Below, one piece after another: positions 44,353 to 57,145 of a DNA stretch of 64,000 nucleotides. How positions within the stretch are numbered: the stretch's first letter is position 1; the number at the start of each line of letters is the position of its first letter. The position numbers and the translations under genes are program-made. The notes below the pieces were generated by a model that was not told the origin of the DNA, did no database searches, and worked only from the letters and a program-made list of their open reading frames with translations. This stretch comes from Paragyromitra xinjiangensis (taxonomy: Eukaryota; Ascomycota; Pezizomycetes; Pezizales; Discinaceae), in contig JBCAMK010000015.1 of the NCBI GenBank assembly GCA_038503065.1, positions 124,001-188,000 on the forward strand, read 5' to 3'.

Positions 44353-46232
44353 ATGTGCGGCGCTCTCTTGCTCCTGGCGGGATTGATCCCATGGGTACTC
44401 GCTGCTCCGTTATCAGTGGGATTAACATTCTCGACTGATGGACTGCCAACGTTAACGTTGCCGTATGCTACGTATAAAGCGTATTCATACGATGTAACAG
44501 ACGATGTAAGTTCCCTAACCTAATAGGTGATTTCCCGTCTGATAGGTTTTAGTACTATAGTTTCAAAAACATCCGGTTCGCAGCACCACCTGTTGGGAAC
44601 CTACGTTGGGCGAAACCTGCTGCTCCGCTTACGCAGACAGATGTTCAGGATGGTACGGTGGGGTATCAGTGCATGCAAGCTACTCCGCCGCAGTTCTTTG
44701 GTATGGATCTAGTTCTATAGGATTTGGATTATGGCTGATTGTTTTGTTTGGGATAGTGGCGTATCCGGTGTTGCAGTCTTTAGAACCGGCATCGGAGGAT
44801 TGTCTTTTTCTTGATATTCAGGTTCCTGGGAAGGCGGTTAGGGGGGAGGTGAAGGATTTGCCGGTTTTGTTTTGGATCTTTGGTGGTGGATATGGTTCGT
44901 CCTGATTTCTCCTAGGGTGCTTTGATCGTAGAAGTGAGAGCAATTACTAAAGTCTCTTTGCTACGACAATAGTTTTGGGCTCGAAATCGTTTGTCTTGTA
45001 TGACGGAAACCCATTCCTGAAGTCCAGCGGGAATAACTTGATATATGTTGCGCCCAACTACAGAGTCAGTACCTACCTCCCCATCTATAACCAAAACTAA
45101 CCCCCTCCAGCTCGGCGCATTCGGCTTCCTCAACGGCCCCACTGTTGAAACCCAAGGAACAGCCAACGCCGCCTTCTGGGACCAACGCGCCGCATTCCAA
45201 TGGGTCCAAGACTACATCTACCTCCTCGGCGGGGACAAAACCACCGTAACAGCCATGGGCGAGTCCGCCGGCGCCGGCTCAATCATGCACCATCTCACCG
45301 CCCAATCCGGCACCCTCACCCCCCTCTTCAAACGCGCAATCCTCATGTCACCAGCATTTGAACCCCTCTACGACTCCGGCCGCTTAGAAACCCAATACCA
45401 AACCTTCGAAGTCAAAGCCGGCTGCAAGGGCCTCGGCCTCGCTTGTCTCCGCACTAAATCAAGCGATATACTTCAATCCGCCAACCTCGCCACCGTCCTC
45501 ACCTCCCCCTACGGAACCTTCGGATACGGTCCTGGAATCGACGGCAGCTTCGTGAAAGACCTCCCCGGGCTCGAACTCGCCAAGGGGAACTACTTCAAAG
45601 ACGTATCCGTCCTCCTCGGCCACACCTCAAACGAAGGAATCCTATTCACAGACCCTACCAAAATCCTAAACTCCCAAGTCGACGCACTGCTAAAACAGAA
45701 CTTCCCAAATGCCACAGCATCAATCTACACCACCATCGAAACACTATACCCTGAACCATCCCTCTTCGGTACATTCCAAACCAACTTCGCCCGTCTCTCC
45801 ACCCTCATCGGCGAATGGGTCGTGTCCTGCAACACCCGCTACCTCGCTACCGCATATGCGGGGAGGGCGTGGGGATACCAGTTCTCCGTCCCCCCAGGAA
45901 TCCACGCGTTTGATCTGATTCTGGCGTTCTGGAGAACGGATTTGGATATTGGACAGGTGCTGCAGGTTGATGTTGATGTTGATTTCCTCACGCAGAAGAA
46001 TCTGGCGACGGGGTTTCAGAGCTATATTACGAGCTTTGTGAGGAGTGGGGATCCGAATACGTTTAGGGAGAGTGGGAGTTTGCCCCCGACGCAGGCATTC
46101 CCGTTGGCGGCGGTGGGGGAGGGGGTGACGGTGTTGGATGTTAATGTGTTGGGGTATACGGTCGTTAGTGATCCGGATACTCCGAGGGATAGGTGTGCGT
46201 ATTGGCAGAGTGGGGCGTGGACGGGGAGGTAG
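44353..46232 (+). CDS. Secreted type-B carboxylesterase/lipase, five exons (about 550 aa)
   Basis: Predicted exons 44353-44505, 44553-44700, 44757-44894, 44973-45064 and 45111-46232 join in frame with introns of 46-78 bp. The alpha/beta-hydrolase cleaves carboxylic esters; the natural substrate is unknown. Residues 1-18 (MCGALLLLAGLIPWVLAA) are a signal peptide. FAAPPVGNLRW and the SEDCLFLDIQVP block are the standard family motifs. The oxyanion-hole FGGGY follows. The nucleophile is Ser229 in GESAGAGS, the acid Glu352 (TSNEGILF) and the base His442 (GIHAFD). The last 110 codons switch abruptly from C-ending to G/T-ending codons near 45900. All active-site residues are intact. Confidence 0.93.
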
Positions 46233-46804
46233 GGGGTGGGTGTGGGATTATGGATATCTGGCTGATACCGGGGGGGGGGTCTGAGATGGTTGGGGTGGCG
46301 GGGGTGGTGTTTTTATATTTCTTTTCTTTGAAGGGCTGTATGGTGTTATGGGTTCGTTCAAAAAGAGATGGGAAGAGGATGAAACGGGTCATGATATCTC
46401 ACTCGAGTGTTAGTATAGAACGAAAATGTTGTAACTTATACTATTGAGCTATGGTTCTACTATAAGATAGAAAGTTACTGCTTTCTGCATGCGTTTGAAT
46501 CACCCAGTAGTAGGCTCATAAGACATGTCCCTAGGACTCGATACTACTCGATACTACTTAATGCGCCTTAGTCCTAAGGATTTACTTACTCTCACACAGA
46601 GAGAATACAGAAAGAGCAGTAGAATATAATGCTGTCTCTATACGCTCACCAAATCCAAGTCAAATCTACAACAGTGGCGAAAACGGCCAACTATGTCTCA
46701 TAGCTATCTTACAAAAGCATTCCCAACATGAAACATCTACGCCAGACCCATATAAGTACAACAAAACAACAAAACACCACCCCCACCCCACCCCCCACGC
46801 ATTC
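46233..46804. other. Convergent 3' spacer
   Basis: The left part is G-rich and the right part C-rich on the plus strand, continuing the skew of both neighbouring 3' ends. An ACTCGATACTACT-like unit is repeated near 46535-46560. Confidence 0.5.
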
Positions 46805-49059
46805 TCACGCATACCTAACCTCCGAATCCAGCGACTGCCCACCACCAAGCTTAATCGTCCCCACATACTCCCCTCCAGAATCCCCCATAACCTCCTTCAA
46901 CTTCCCCGACTCCGAATCCCCCACAACCCCCGAAATCCCCCTTACCTCCCAACACTCTCTCAGCCCACGCGCACCACACCCATCCATCTCCACCTCCCAC
47001 GCCCGTCCAAGCCGAAACATCGCAAACGAATCAAGAAACTCCGTCCACGTCGGAACACTCCACAACCGAATCGACCACCACGCGACCAGCAGCACCGGCA
47101 CCAAGAGTATAAGCGGGGCAATAGCAACAGGGATTCCACGAACTAGCTTCACGTCCGTTTGGTACGAGAAACCTGGTTTTCGCGCACTAACTATGAAGTT
47201 CGGGAGCGCGGAGATGAAGGAGGAGTTTGCGAGCGCGATGAATGAGTCGTAGAATACCCGGCTATCAACACGAATCATATTATCGATTTTGTATTCGTCT
47301 TTATCTGTGAACGGTAGTTTTGCGGTTGGGACGTAGTTGAACACCTTATTTGTCTTTGCATCCTCATCTGCGGGTTTATGAACGCCGAACCAGACGGGGA
47401 GGGAGGTATTGAATGATGTGATGTTACCATCGCCGTAGTTGGAGGATTTGAAGAAAGTGTGGAGAAGGGTGAGTGGTGGGGTTAGAGTTATGTTTAGCAT
47501 CTCTGGGAGGGATTGGGTGAGATCGGCCATGATGGCTGGAGTTTCTTGTGTAAGACCCAACCCGTAAGGGGTGAAATGCATGAACTTCTTGATAACGGAG
47601 TCGACTATCCCATCACCGGGGATTATGGATGCTTGGCAGGTGAGAACATCTACGTAGTAACGGGTACCGGAGATGCTATCATTGGCTTTGAAAGAGAATG
47701 CGTTCTGTGGAGGAGGGAAGACGGTTGCGCTGACAGAGTCGTAAGGAGGGTCGAGTTTAATCGCGATTTCGACAGTCATGATTCTTGCGTTTTGGAGAAT
47801 TACAGGACGTACCCCAGGCATATCGTTCGACGGTTGAGCGCAGGTAACAACCTGGCTGAATTGTGTACTGTTAGGATCTTTCCTACCAATTGATGTCTGG
47901 CTGTGACACATATTCGGCTGTGTAGAGTTCGTACAATCGTCACGACACCTCCACGCATTCTCACTCATATCAATAAACCGTGGAGTTTCACCCTTCTGCA
48001 GTACTCGACACCCTAGATTCTGAATAACCCCCATTGTGTTCGCAACTACTAACCGTGGCTCCGCATCCAACGGTTCTAAGAAAGTAACAAAATGGCCCAT
48101 CGCGCTTGTAGGGTCCGCTGGCGGGTAAAACGAAAATAGTGTCTTTCCGTTTGCATCCTTCTGCGTTAATTCCCGTTGGAACATCGTTAATCCCAGCTCA
48201 CGCTGCGGGAACCGATTCATCCATTTCTCGAGGCCAACAGTCATATCAGTTCGTATAGCGTCCATAGTGTCGTTGAATCGCAGTGAGTAGACGCCATTGA
48301 ACTCATACGAGGCCCAAAATTGGTCGGATGTGGCGATATATCCCATTGCGATGAACGGGAATCCTGCGAATGAGGCTAGGACTATAAGTGTTAATCTTTC
48401 CGAAATCGTGAGCCAATACTTCAATTTTAGAGGCTGTGTAGGATAATTGAGATCCAACTTACTTCCACCACTCCCACGAAAGTCGTCCAACTCTAAAAGC
48501 GTCATACCATCCACCTGCGCCTGCCCAAGTCCGATCTGCTAGTAAAAAGAGCTGTTCTGCGTTTAGATTTGGTGCAGTCCTCCCACGAGTTTTCTGAGTC
48601 AGGATTGGAAGGGTTGATGCGAGAACCCCAGTAATGATCGGAACCTATGAGATACCAATCAACACCCTTCCCAATGACCACCTCTCCTCGGGATAGACGG
48701 CCCACACTGAAGGCCTCAGAACATACATGCACAGCAGTTAAAACCGTTCTCGCGAAACTAAACACTTGCACCGTCTCCTGTCGCCTTCTCGTTCCTCGAT
48801 TTCCGAACGAACTCCCAACTCCCATGTATGAATCTTGCTCCCCAGAATTAAGTTGGCTGTGCGCGTAGATAGCTTTTTCTATCGCTGCGATATAGGCTAT
48901 GATAAAGAGAACCCAAATACATATGAGACTGGTTTGCATGTGGTGTCGTCGAAGATAGGTTCCGCGTGGTGGTGGATGGGGTGATAATGGTGGTGTGTTT
49001 GATATACCGAGATTGCTTCTGCTGGTGGCTGTGGGAGGGCGGTGGAGAAAACTAAACAT
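46805..49059 (-). CDS. Uncharacterised membrane protein with large ectodomain (about 720 aa)
   Basis: The ATG at 49059 begins a cytosolic P/S-rich stretch, then a membrane segment ICIWVLFIIAYIAAI. A 76-bp intron (48580-48655) fits, giving an exon with NLNAEQLFLLADRTW and VGRLSWEWW. A second short intron near 48440-48490 must follow, but its exact ends are unresolved. The long final exon has one membrane helix (LTLIVLASFAGFPFIAMGYI) and about 430 residues with several Cys and N-x-S/T sites typical of an extracellular domain. A last helix (AIAPLILLVPVLLVAWWSI) precedes a glycine-rich cytosolic tail. The architecture recurs in fungal hypothetical proteins. I do not know its function; a surface sensor or transport accessory role is speculation. 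Confidence 0.7.
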
Positions 49060-52000
49060 CTTTGTGGTTTGGGTGGGTGCTGGTATCTGGGAGCTTGTGT
49101 AATAAGGGAGATGGCCCAAGTGATGGTGTAGAGAATCTAGAGATTAGAAGATACTGGCACTGCCAGTGGTAAGTAACACTTCGGGCTAATGGAGATTAAA
49201 GACACGTCCAAGAAGAAGGGCGAAAGTTGACTGCAAAATAAGGGGATCCTTAAGTATAGATACATACTAATATAGCTACCCCATATTATAATCAAGGAAA
49301 TTGCAAGACATAAGGCAGTACTAGGAAGTTGCTCTCTAGATCGTAAACGCTGGGCATAGGAAACAGGAGACTGTACCTACTTTTCACAAGCCAAAGACTC
49401 GTTTTGAGAACAAAATCTACCCATTAAGTTAATTGTTGGAGGAAAAGAAAGAGTACCAAGCATCTACACCCTGTATGTCCAAGCATCGTAGGCGGATGAT
49501 GATTCGGCGCTTATTTTGAAACGGTCGCTTACCACCTTCCACGTGTGGAGCCTCTCCGCTTTGCCACCTAGACGGGAAATGCTAAACTTTAATCGAGCCT
49601 TGTAATACATCCAAACCAGGATTTCTATTCGCTGAGGAAGCAAGGTATCGACATTATCGCGGCATCAGGGATGGAGATGGAACAAGTCTCGTGCTGCCCT
49701 TGCAGAATGGAAGCCATCACCACATCCCACACCCAAGTAAATTTCCCCGTAGATTTCAGGATTGTGTCTGCAGCTAAGGTCTCGTGTAGTCTCGTAACAT
49801 GTTTCTACTTTGAATAGAGATTTGTAACGAGTCTTGGCTAGTACGAGTAAGAAGTCATGCGTAGAGTAAATCGCGTGAAAGTGATCAAATAATGGGTATT
49901 AGTTGCTGTAGTTGATAGCTGGGCGGTTTCCCAAATACCTAGTAATTAATACCTCCAGATTTAGCTCGTAAATACTCTAGATAGGTACTCCAGCATACTT
50001 TAGTCCTACGTTTCTTTTGTTGCTTTGTGGGTTATCAGCTTAAGGTTAGGGTTCGATTATTTGTTAGCGCTATACCTAAAATAGTAGTGAGACAGCCTTT
50101 CTACAGGCAACCCTCTTTCTTCGACATTCAAAACACTTGGTCTGCGAGTCATAGATCTGAATGTTGATAGCGAACAGGAAGAACCAATAGGCCTAACAAG
50201 CTGGCAGATCTGTCACCTTTTATTAGGACATGTTGCTCCAAACCAGCCTTGGGAGCACAGGAAGGAAACAAACAGTACCAAAAAGGAGGTGTATCTACTC
50301 CTGTAGCAATAAGGATAAACTACTACCTTTCTGAAGAATGCGCATTCCATGATGTTTTATAATTAGTGCTTCGGGTTTTGCGTTGTGTATTCAAAAAAAG
50401 CTACATCATATAAGTGCTGCTTTTTAAAAATTACAGCAAAATAATAGTATTCCTGCTGGAGCGCTGCCAGACACAACGCGCGTATGTAGCGGTCGCGCAG
50501 TAGCCGCCAGCAGTCACTCAGCGCTGGTGAGTTATGGTACTACACGCAGCAGTATCACTATCACTGCAACCATCGCTATCACCATCACCATCATCATCAT
50601 CATCATTATCATCGTCACCAGCTTCACAATTGTATGTAGCAGACAGTGTACACAAAAGCAAGGATGAAATGAAATAATCAATATGTTAGCCAATATAGCG
50701 TACAGATTTATTCATAAATAGAATAGGAATGCTGCAACAATGCTGTAGTTTAGAAAATGCAGTCCCAGCCAAATGCTCTATTTTGAAAATAGCACTGGTA
50801 CTATACTGCTGTATTCTAGAAAATTCCGATTTATTTAAATAGTTACTTGAAAAAAACACTACATTTTAACAATTCCTAAACTGCTACAGTATTTGGGAGT
50901 GTACAATTATCCAACCGGAGCAGATTCAATTCACTCACGTTTTTGGCACTGAATCATACACAAAAATTCACTATAGCTAAAAAGATTAAGACAGATGATT
51001 CGAAGATAATGACCACGGATAAATCAAATAACCTTTCAAAAATCCACTCCCGCCCGAGTAGTCAAAATGAGAATTCTCTGGACCCAAATCCTCTCAACAT
51101 ATCAACTCGATATATAGTGATGTCGCTTCCTTCCCACTGTTACGCCACCTATCAATAAGACAGCTATAACAAACAAAACATGAAACCCCAATCGACCATA
51201 GAATACACTCATAACGTAGCCTAGGTATCCCCTGGTACGTAACCGATTGGGTTCGATATCGCACCCAAATTCTGCTACCAAAAAGTGAAAAAATGACGAA
51301 TTTCTCAACAACCATGCTTCAATTAAATGTCCTAGCTAAATTAAAAACAAATTAAATCCTCTTTCATCACCTAGGCAAAGTAGATGCACAATTTTGCTGG
51401 ATTTGTAGCCTTTGTGGTACCTGTGTGCCTTTTAGGTCACCCCCTTGAGAAGCAGCTTAACTAGCAGACAATAACATGGTGCCTATCCCCTAGCATAGAT
51501 CAGTGGTGCTTTTTGACATAGTGTGGAGCTGTTAGGCTATATGAGAGGCCTGCGACATGGCTGGGAACTCACAAGTTATCTCTCCTATTGCTCATTATTA
51601 TAAAATGCTATGTTTTCCGTTTTTCATTACTAGTTCCAAGAGCCCGTATATTTGTAACAAGGGAGGTAATAGTACTAACCTCTGACTTGATTTTCAAGTT
51701 AAAAAAACACCATTTATGAAACTTAAATTTCACTGGAAATGATCCTAAGTGCAGGAAATGGCAAAAAACCACGATTTTTGAAGGCATAACAGTGACTATT
51801 GGGATAGAGAAAGGCTCAGGCCCATTGCTAGTTATCAATAGGACATAAGTAAGACTCATATAGAGGTGGCGAAAGTTACCACCTAGCATGGCTGGGGGAT
51901 ATATAGATGAAGGGTGGTTTTGTATGGTAAAATGAGGGTAAACTCTACAGCCCATAACACAGTCAGTAGTGGCTATGATTTTTTACACATGTGCTGAAGA

Positions 52001-52260
52001 TAATATTTAGATTATTATATGTCTCTTTATATATAATTAGGAGGGGGTCTAGATGGGTTGCTGATATGTGGTTGCCATTCTAAATTTGCTACTTGAAATC
52101 GGGTTCGATTTGGCACCAGAAATCGGTTGTTACGTACGAAGGGATAACAGCTCTCAAAGATAACCACCATGAATGAACTAAAGAGCCTCTTCATCCAAAA
52201 TCAACCTATCACGAAACACCACTGTTCTAGCCTCAACAAATTCCCCCGCATCATCTCCCA
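49060..52260. other. Gene-poor stretch, about 3.2 kb
   Basis: No supported gene. AT-rich blocks at 50390-50900 include short palindromes and the trinucleotide repeat at 50551-50626. The hydrophobic frame at 51608-51955 (minus) has no family signature. Confidence 0.45.
50551..50626 (+). repeat. ATC/CAT trinucleotide microsatellite
   Basis: Interrupted run of TCA/CAT triplets, purest at 50580-50610 (CATCATCAT units). Non-coding context. Confidence 0.85.
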
Positions 52261-53378
52261 CTACCTACCATACCCCCTACGTATTGTCATACTTTCCAAC
52301 AACTCCGAAAACGCTCTCTGATCTTTCTCGCGCGCGGACTCGGACGACCTTTCGATAACCTTCCATGAACCCATAGCATACCGAAACCTAGAAATATCTC
52401 TCACACCATTCCAACGCACGTCAATCCTCACCAATTTACCCAAATGAAGCTTGATACCCTCCCACAAGTATGCCCAACCAACACGTAGCACATTATTTCT
52501 CCCTGACCACACAACACATGTATCAAGCTCCAATTCCTCCAACGCAGTGCACTCACGAGCCCAGACTCCAGCACCGGACCATCCGCCCAAAACAATAAAC
52601 CCAGTCAAAGAGAGTTTATTAAGGCTCTTGAATGGAATAACCGGGCAGAATCCGAACACCCCACTGCGCCTTAGAGTAAGAGACGTAAGATTCTGTCCGA
52701 TGGATGGAATTAAACAGTCCGGCGTAATATCCCAGATATATTCATCCGAACTTAATTCATCAGATCAGATCGGCAAAGAGGAAAGGCTAGAAACAAACCC
52801 TGATAAATACTCTGAGGCATCCCTGAGCCTGTTGGCGGTAAAGTTGTTGATTATAAAAGTCTGTAGAGCAGGGGGTCGTCTCGATTCGCCGGTTTTACGG
52901 AGGATAAGGGCTTGGAATTTGCGACAAGCCAATAAGATTTTATAACTCTCGTCGTCTAGGATGTCCATGCTTATGGGTTCCCGGGGGAAGAGGAATATAA
53001 TTTTAGTGAGAGATAGGAATTGAGACATTCCCGCAAGACAAGCCCCTATTTCTGGTAATAAAGTAGCCTCCTCGACATATTCTGTTTTCTCTCATGAGCA
53101 ATGAATTCCTTCATGCAGAGGCAAAGGACCTAAGACATACCGAAGGCGGTACTAGCAAATAAGCAAACTTCTTCAACGAAATTGGCTAACGGACTCTCTT
53201 GGATATTTGATAATCGTTTAGCACTTTTGCTAGTATAATGCAATGTGAGCGCCCGAAAGACTATTGGCGTGGCTAAGTCGCGGAATGACCGGTTTACTGC
53301 GCGGAGAGCACGGGAATCGGAGAGTGAACGGACATTCCGAAAAATCAGCTCAAAAACCTCGACCGGTATGGTATCCAT
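52261..53378 (-). CDS. F-box protein, three exons (about 336 aa)
   Basis: Predicted exons 53141-53378, 52799-53081 and 52261-52750. Residues 1-45 (IPVEVFELIFRNV..LSDSRALRAVNRSFRDLATPIVF) form an F-box, the Skp1-binding module of SCF ubiquitin ligases. The rest has leucine-rich, LRR-like strands (LTSLTLRRSGVFGF, LNKLSLTGF, LEELELDTC), probably the substrate-binding part. A TGA at 52765 would break the frame, but a 48-bp intron (52751-52798, GTTTGT...AAG) removes it and restores continuity. The substrate is unknown. Such proteins are numerous and fast-evolving in this group of fungi. Confidence 0.8.
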
Positions 53379-54380
53379 AGCCTGGTACTTAAGAGTCTGC
53401 TAGTAGTGACAAGAGGGAGCCGTTGAGTGTAGTTCCATCGTTACCCCACCTTCGATTAAGACGAACCACCACGATTGGACAAATACTTAGCCCTAGTTAA
53501 TCCTACATATGACAACGCATCACTTTACTATTAGGTATTTAGGTACTTGGTTACTCCATCTTGTCCAGTAATTATCTCGTCTAGCAATCAGTTTGCTAGA
53601 TATCGTCCATGTGAGCTGTCCACATGATCGTAACTCATGACAAGATCAGTATTTAAACAACGTGTAGTTAAATGCTTCGTCCCCACGATGAATTCAGTTA
53701 CTTCAATACCAGCATCCTAAGGATTCTATACAGTACTCGTCATTATTCACCCCAAGACAGCATAGGTATCTACATACCAAAACCCCGCTTCAGTGCATAT
53801 TACTGGGCCTCTGCAGTATCTAGGGTCTCGAAGGGTCACAAATGAGTTTCACCATTTCGTTGATTTCAAATAAATTCCTTTCATAACTGAGAGCCCTCAG
53901 CCCAACAACTCTGTCTATATACAAGTTTAAACGACGATGGATCAACCATTATCCGACGAAGAAACAGAATGAAAAAAAAATATAGGACAAGAAATAATCC
54001 CCAGCAAAAACAAGCTAAAAGTATAAGAATATGAGGATATCGACAAAATGACAACGAGTTATAAATACCCACCGAGGTAAAAAAAAATACTCAGATAGAA
54101 ATTCAGGAGCTCCAAAAAGCGCCAAAAAATACTAAGGAAATAATACTGGAGTCGACCAATAACTGTACAAGGCGACACGAATATGAAGGAGACTTTATCC
54201 GAGGATGTCGAAGAAAAGGAGATAGACCAAGTTCCGGAACCTTTGAACGACGCTGTCCACCCGAAGTAAAAACCAGTAACAGAAACCAACTAAATCTGTA
54301 CGAGAGCGCCCTTATCTTTTTCTTACGCGCCGCCATATCCAACCTCAGTCTGAACCGTCACCCCAGCCACAAACAAAAAT
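53379..54380. other. Intergenic, about 1 kb
   Basis: F-box gene promoter and 3' flank of the glutamine-rich gene. A long frame across 53881-54342 (minus) is lysine/isoleucine-poor noise and not a gene as far as I can tell. Confidence 0.45.
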
Positions 54381-57145
54381 TTAAGGATCCAAAGCCAACA
54401 TTTCATCCATCTGCTTCATCTTATTCTGCCCACCGAGTTTGTTAGCAGAAGTCTGCCCTCCACTGCTAGGCAGCTGGGCTGGTGGAGCTAGAGCTGGATT
54501 CCGAGCCCTAAGCAGCGAGGCGTCATTGAATATATTCGGATCTCCAAAATCAAAATCTGTATAATTCCCGTCCGTCGAACCAACCCCGGACAAAGTGATA
54601 TTGCACAAATCACCAAAACCCGCCGCATTCATATCAACCGCGTAATCATCGTCTCCTTCGGTTTTTGGTTTCAGCCCCTCCAAGATGTCAAGCTGGTTAT
54701 TAAATTCTTCATCACTGATGGGATCTCCTTGCTGGTCGATGTTCCTCATATCTAGCGGACCACTAGCCAACAGTTGCTGTAGAAGTGAGTTCGCATTAAG
54801 CATCTCAGGCGAATTTTCGAATCCTTCAGCAGCTTCCCCTGGAGAACTAGAACTGCTGGAACCAACCACTGAATTACCACCGCTCCAACCCGAGTCAGCT
54901 GCTGGTACGAATTGATTAGCAACTCCTGATATCCTCGCTTGTTGTGCCTGTTGATTCTGTGGCTTTTGCTGCTGGATTTGCTGACGACGAGGTTGTTGGT
55001 TTACAGGCTGCGATTCGGCCTGAGTCTGCTGTGTATAGTGCTGTTGGATATACCAACTAGGATCTTGATACTCGGGCCCAGGTTGAGTGTAATGATTAGT
55101 GAAAGTATTAAAATTTTCAAACTGATCATCCTGGTCGTCGTCCTGCACGAGGTTTCCATCATATACGGCTCCCATGTCAAGGTACGTAGCCGATTGATCC
55201 TGATAACCTGCAGCCATCCGCTGCTGCTGCTGAAAACCAACGGGCGAGATATCGTTCGAGAAGTATGAGGAATCAAATGTGTCGACAGGTTCTTGTGTGT
55301 AATTCACACCCTGGATAGCATTGGAGAGCGTGGTTGCAATTTTGTGTTCGACACCAATAGAAGGATCTGCAACGGGCGCAGGAGGAGCAGCAGAAGTAGG
55401 AGTTGGCGTTTGCTTGCGACGACCTCTTGTCTTGGCGATTGGGCGAGACTGTTGTTCCTGAGAAGCAGGCTGCTGCTTCTGAGCAACGGGCTGCTTCTGA
55501 GCAATTGGAATTAGCCGAGGGAAAGGATTTTTTTGAGGGTTAAAAGACGCTTGATATTGCTGTGGAGGCAATTGTTGTTGTTGCTGCTGCTGCGGAGGAG
55601 GATAGTAATATTGCTGTTGCTGCTTAGGAGGTTGTTCCTGCAGTCTAGGAGAATAATATCCTTGTCCCTGAGATTGATAATACTCATGGGCGGATCTGCC
55701 TAAAAAAGCCGGCGAGCCCACAGACGTGTTAGGGCTCTGTGCCTGAGTAGAGCTTCCCTCGCCATTATCGACTGGAGCAGAAATGGGAACCACATCCGCT
55801 GTGGCAACAGCTTTGCCTTTCTTACCACTACCCTTACGCCTGCCCCGCTTCGGGGCAGGGGAAGAAGCTTCACCGTCCTCACCCGCTGCAACTTCAGAAA
55901 TGGCACGCTTTTTACCCCCCCTTTCCTTCGGAGGGGGATCGTATCCGTAGGTTTCAGTAAATTCCTTATTGCGTCTTTCAGTGAGCTCCCTGTTATCAAT
56001 CTTCTTCTTCGCATTGTTCTTCTGGTTATCGGCGAATCTCTTTCAGGATGTTAGCAGCGATAGCACAAGTATGATCAGGTCAGCAGTTCATTTAGAAGGG
56101 GAAACAAACGAGTTGCATCATATGCGGATTCAAGAGAACATCCTCGTAGGTAGATGGGCGTGACATAAAGTAGATAGTTCCCTTGCATTTCTGTATAGAA
56201 AAATGATCAGTAACGAATTAAGGTCATTGAGAGGAGAAAACAAAAGAGGAGCAACTAACCTGCAGCAGACTGATGAGATTCTGATACCTATCAGTATAGC
56301 GAAATCCCTCGATGTAGTCAACCCCCTGATGAAGGCGGTTCAAATGGAACTATGGTCATGTGAGATTAGTTAATCTTGTGATGATCCAAATAAGAAAGGT
56401 TTCTTTTTTTTTCATACAAACAAATTATTAGCCAATGCCAAAAATTCAGGTTCTTTCATCATACGCCAATGATCTTTATACGGTTTGGTGTCTGGAAAAT
56501 CCAAAATCGCAGATTCATCTTTCATCGCAGCGACCATCTCTGCTATCATACCATCTCGCCCAGGAACTTTGTTTTTAACCTCTTCCGGAATTCCATAGTC
56601 GCCCGGATCCTTGAAGTTCTTCGTGATAATGCTGTTAAGAACATGAGTGAAACGACGAGACTGCCTAGTCTTCGTCTTAGAAGACGAAGCGACAGGAGCA
56701 GGCTCAGGAGCAACTTCACGTGGAACTTCAGCAGGAGCAGGCAAAGGGATAAGTTTATAAGCAACGCCCAGTTGGCCCATCCCCAAGACAAGGTAGAGGA
56801 GTTGCTATTCAATAACGTTAATATCCGGTAGAAAGTAGCAGAAATTATTAGCAACTAATGAATAGAAGGACAACATACATCAACCCTCTTTCCGGCATCC
56901 TCTTTAATTCTCTCACAAGTAGAAGCATCGATCGGAGCAGCAGAAGAATCATGACGATTCGCCGCAAACTTTAACGCAGCATTAATAAATCCTTTCCTAA
57001 AACCTTCGAACTCCGCAAAAAACTCCTGCTCAGTTCCGCCTACGTTGATGCCTTGACTGAAATGAGTCCTAAAGGCACGGATAAGACCGCCAGAGGGCTC
57101 CTGATTGCCCCCCTGAGGAGCAAGGTAGTTTGGCATATCAGACAT
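54381..57145 (-). CDS. Glutamine-rich nuclear protein with AT-hook-like motifs, five exons (about 827 aa)
   Basis: Predicted exons 56879-57145, 56418-56804, 56260-56349, 56110-56190 and 54381-56039; all four introns are phase 0. No family recognised. Residues 150-300 look globular, with KPYKDHWRMMKEPEF, HQGVDYIEGFRYTDRY and TIYFMSRPSTYEDVLLN. Two basic motifs (PKRGRRKG near 339 and KTRGRRKQ near 478) resemble AT-hooks and nuclear signals. Between and after them are long Q- and P-rich tracts, including QQQQQQQ, and an acidic C-terminal part. This is the composition of a transcription or chromatin regulator, but no canonical DNA-binding fold is seen. It is divergent from the bromodomain gene. 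Confidence 0.8.

Noticed and set aside
52765..52767. In-frame TGA in the F-box gene, at first read as a nonsense mutation
   Set aside because: A 48-bp intron (52751-52798) with acceptable GT/AG ends and matching phase removes it.
54685..55514. Several long plus-strand frames opposite the Q-rich gene
   Set aside because: They come from CAG/CTG-type repeats read in reverse and consist of low-complexity leucine runs.
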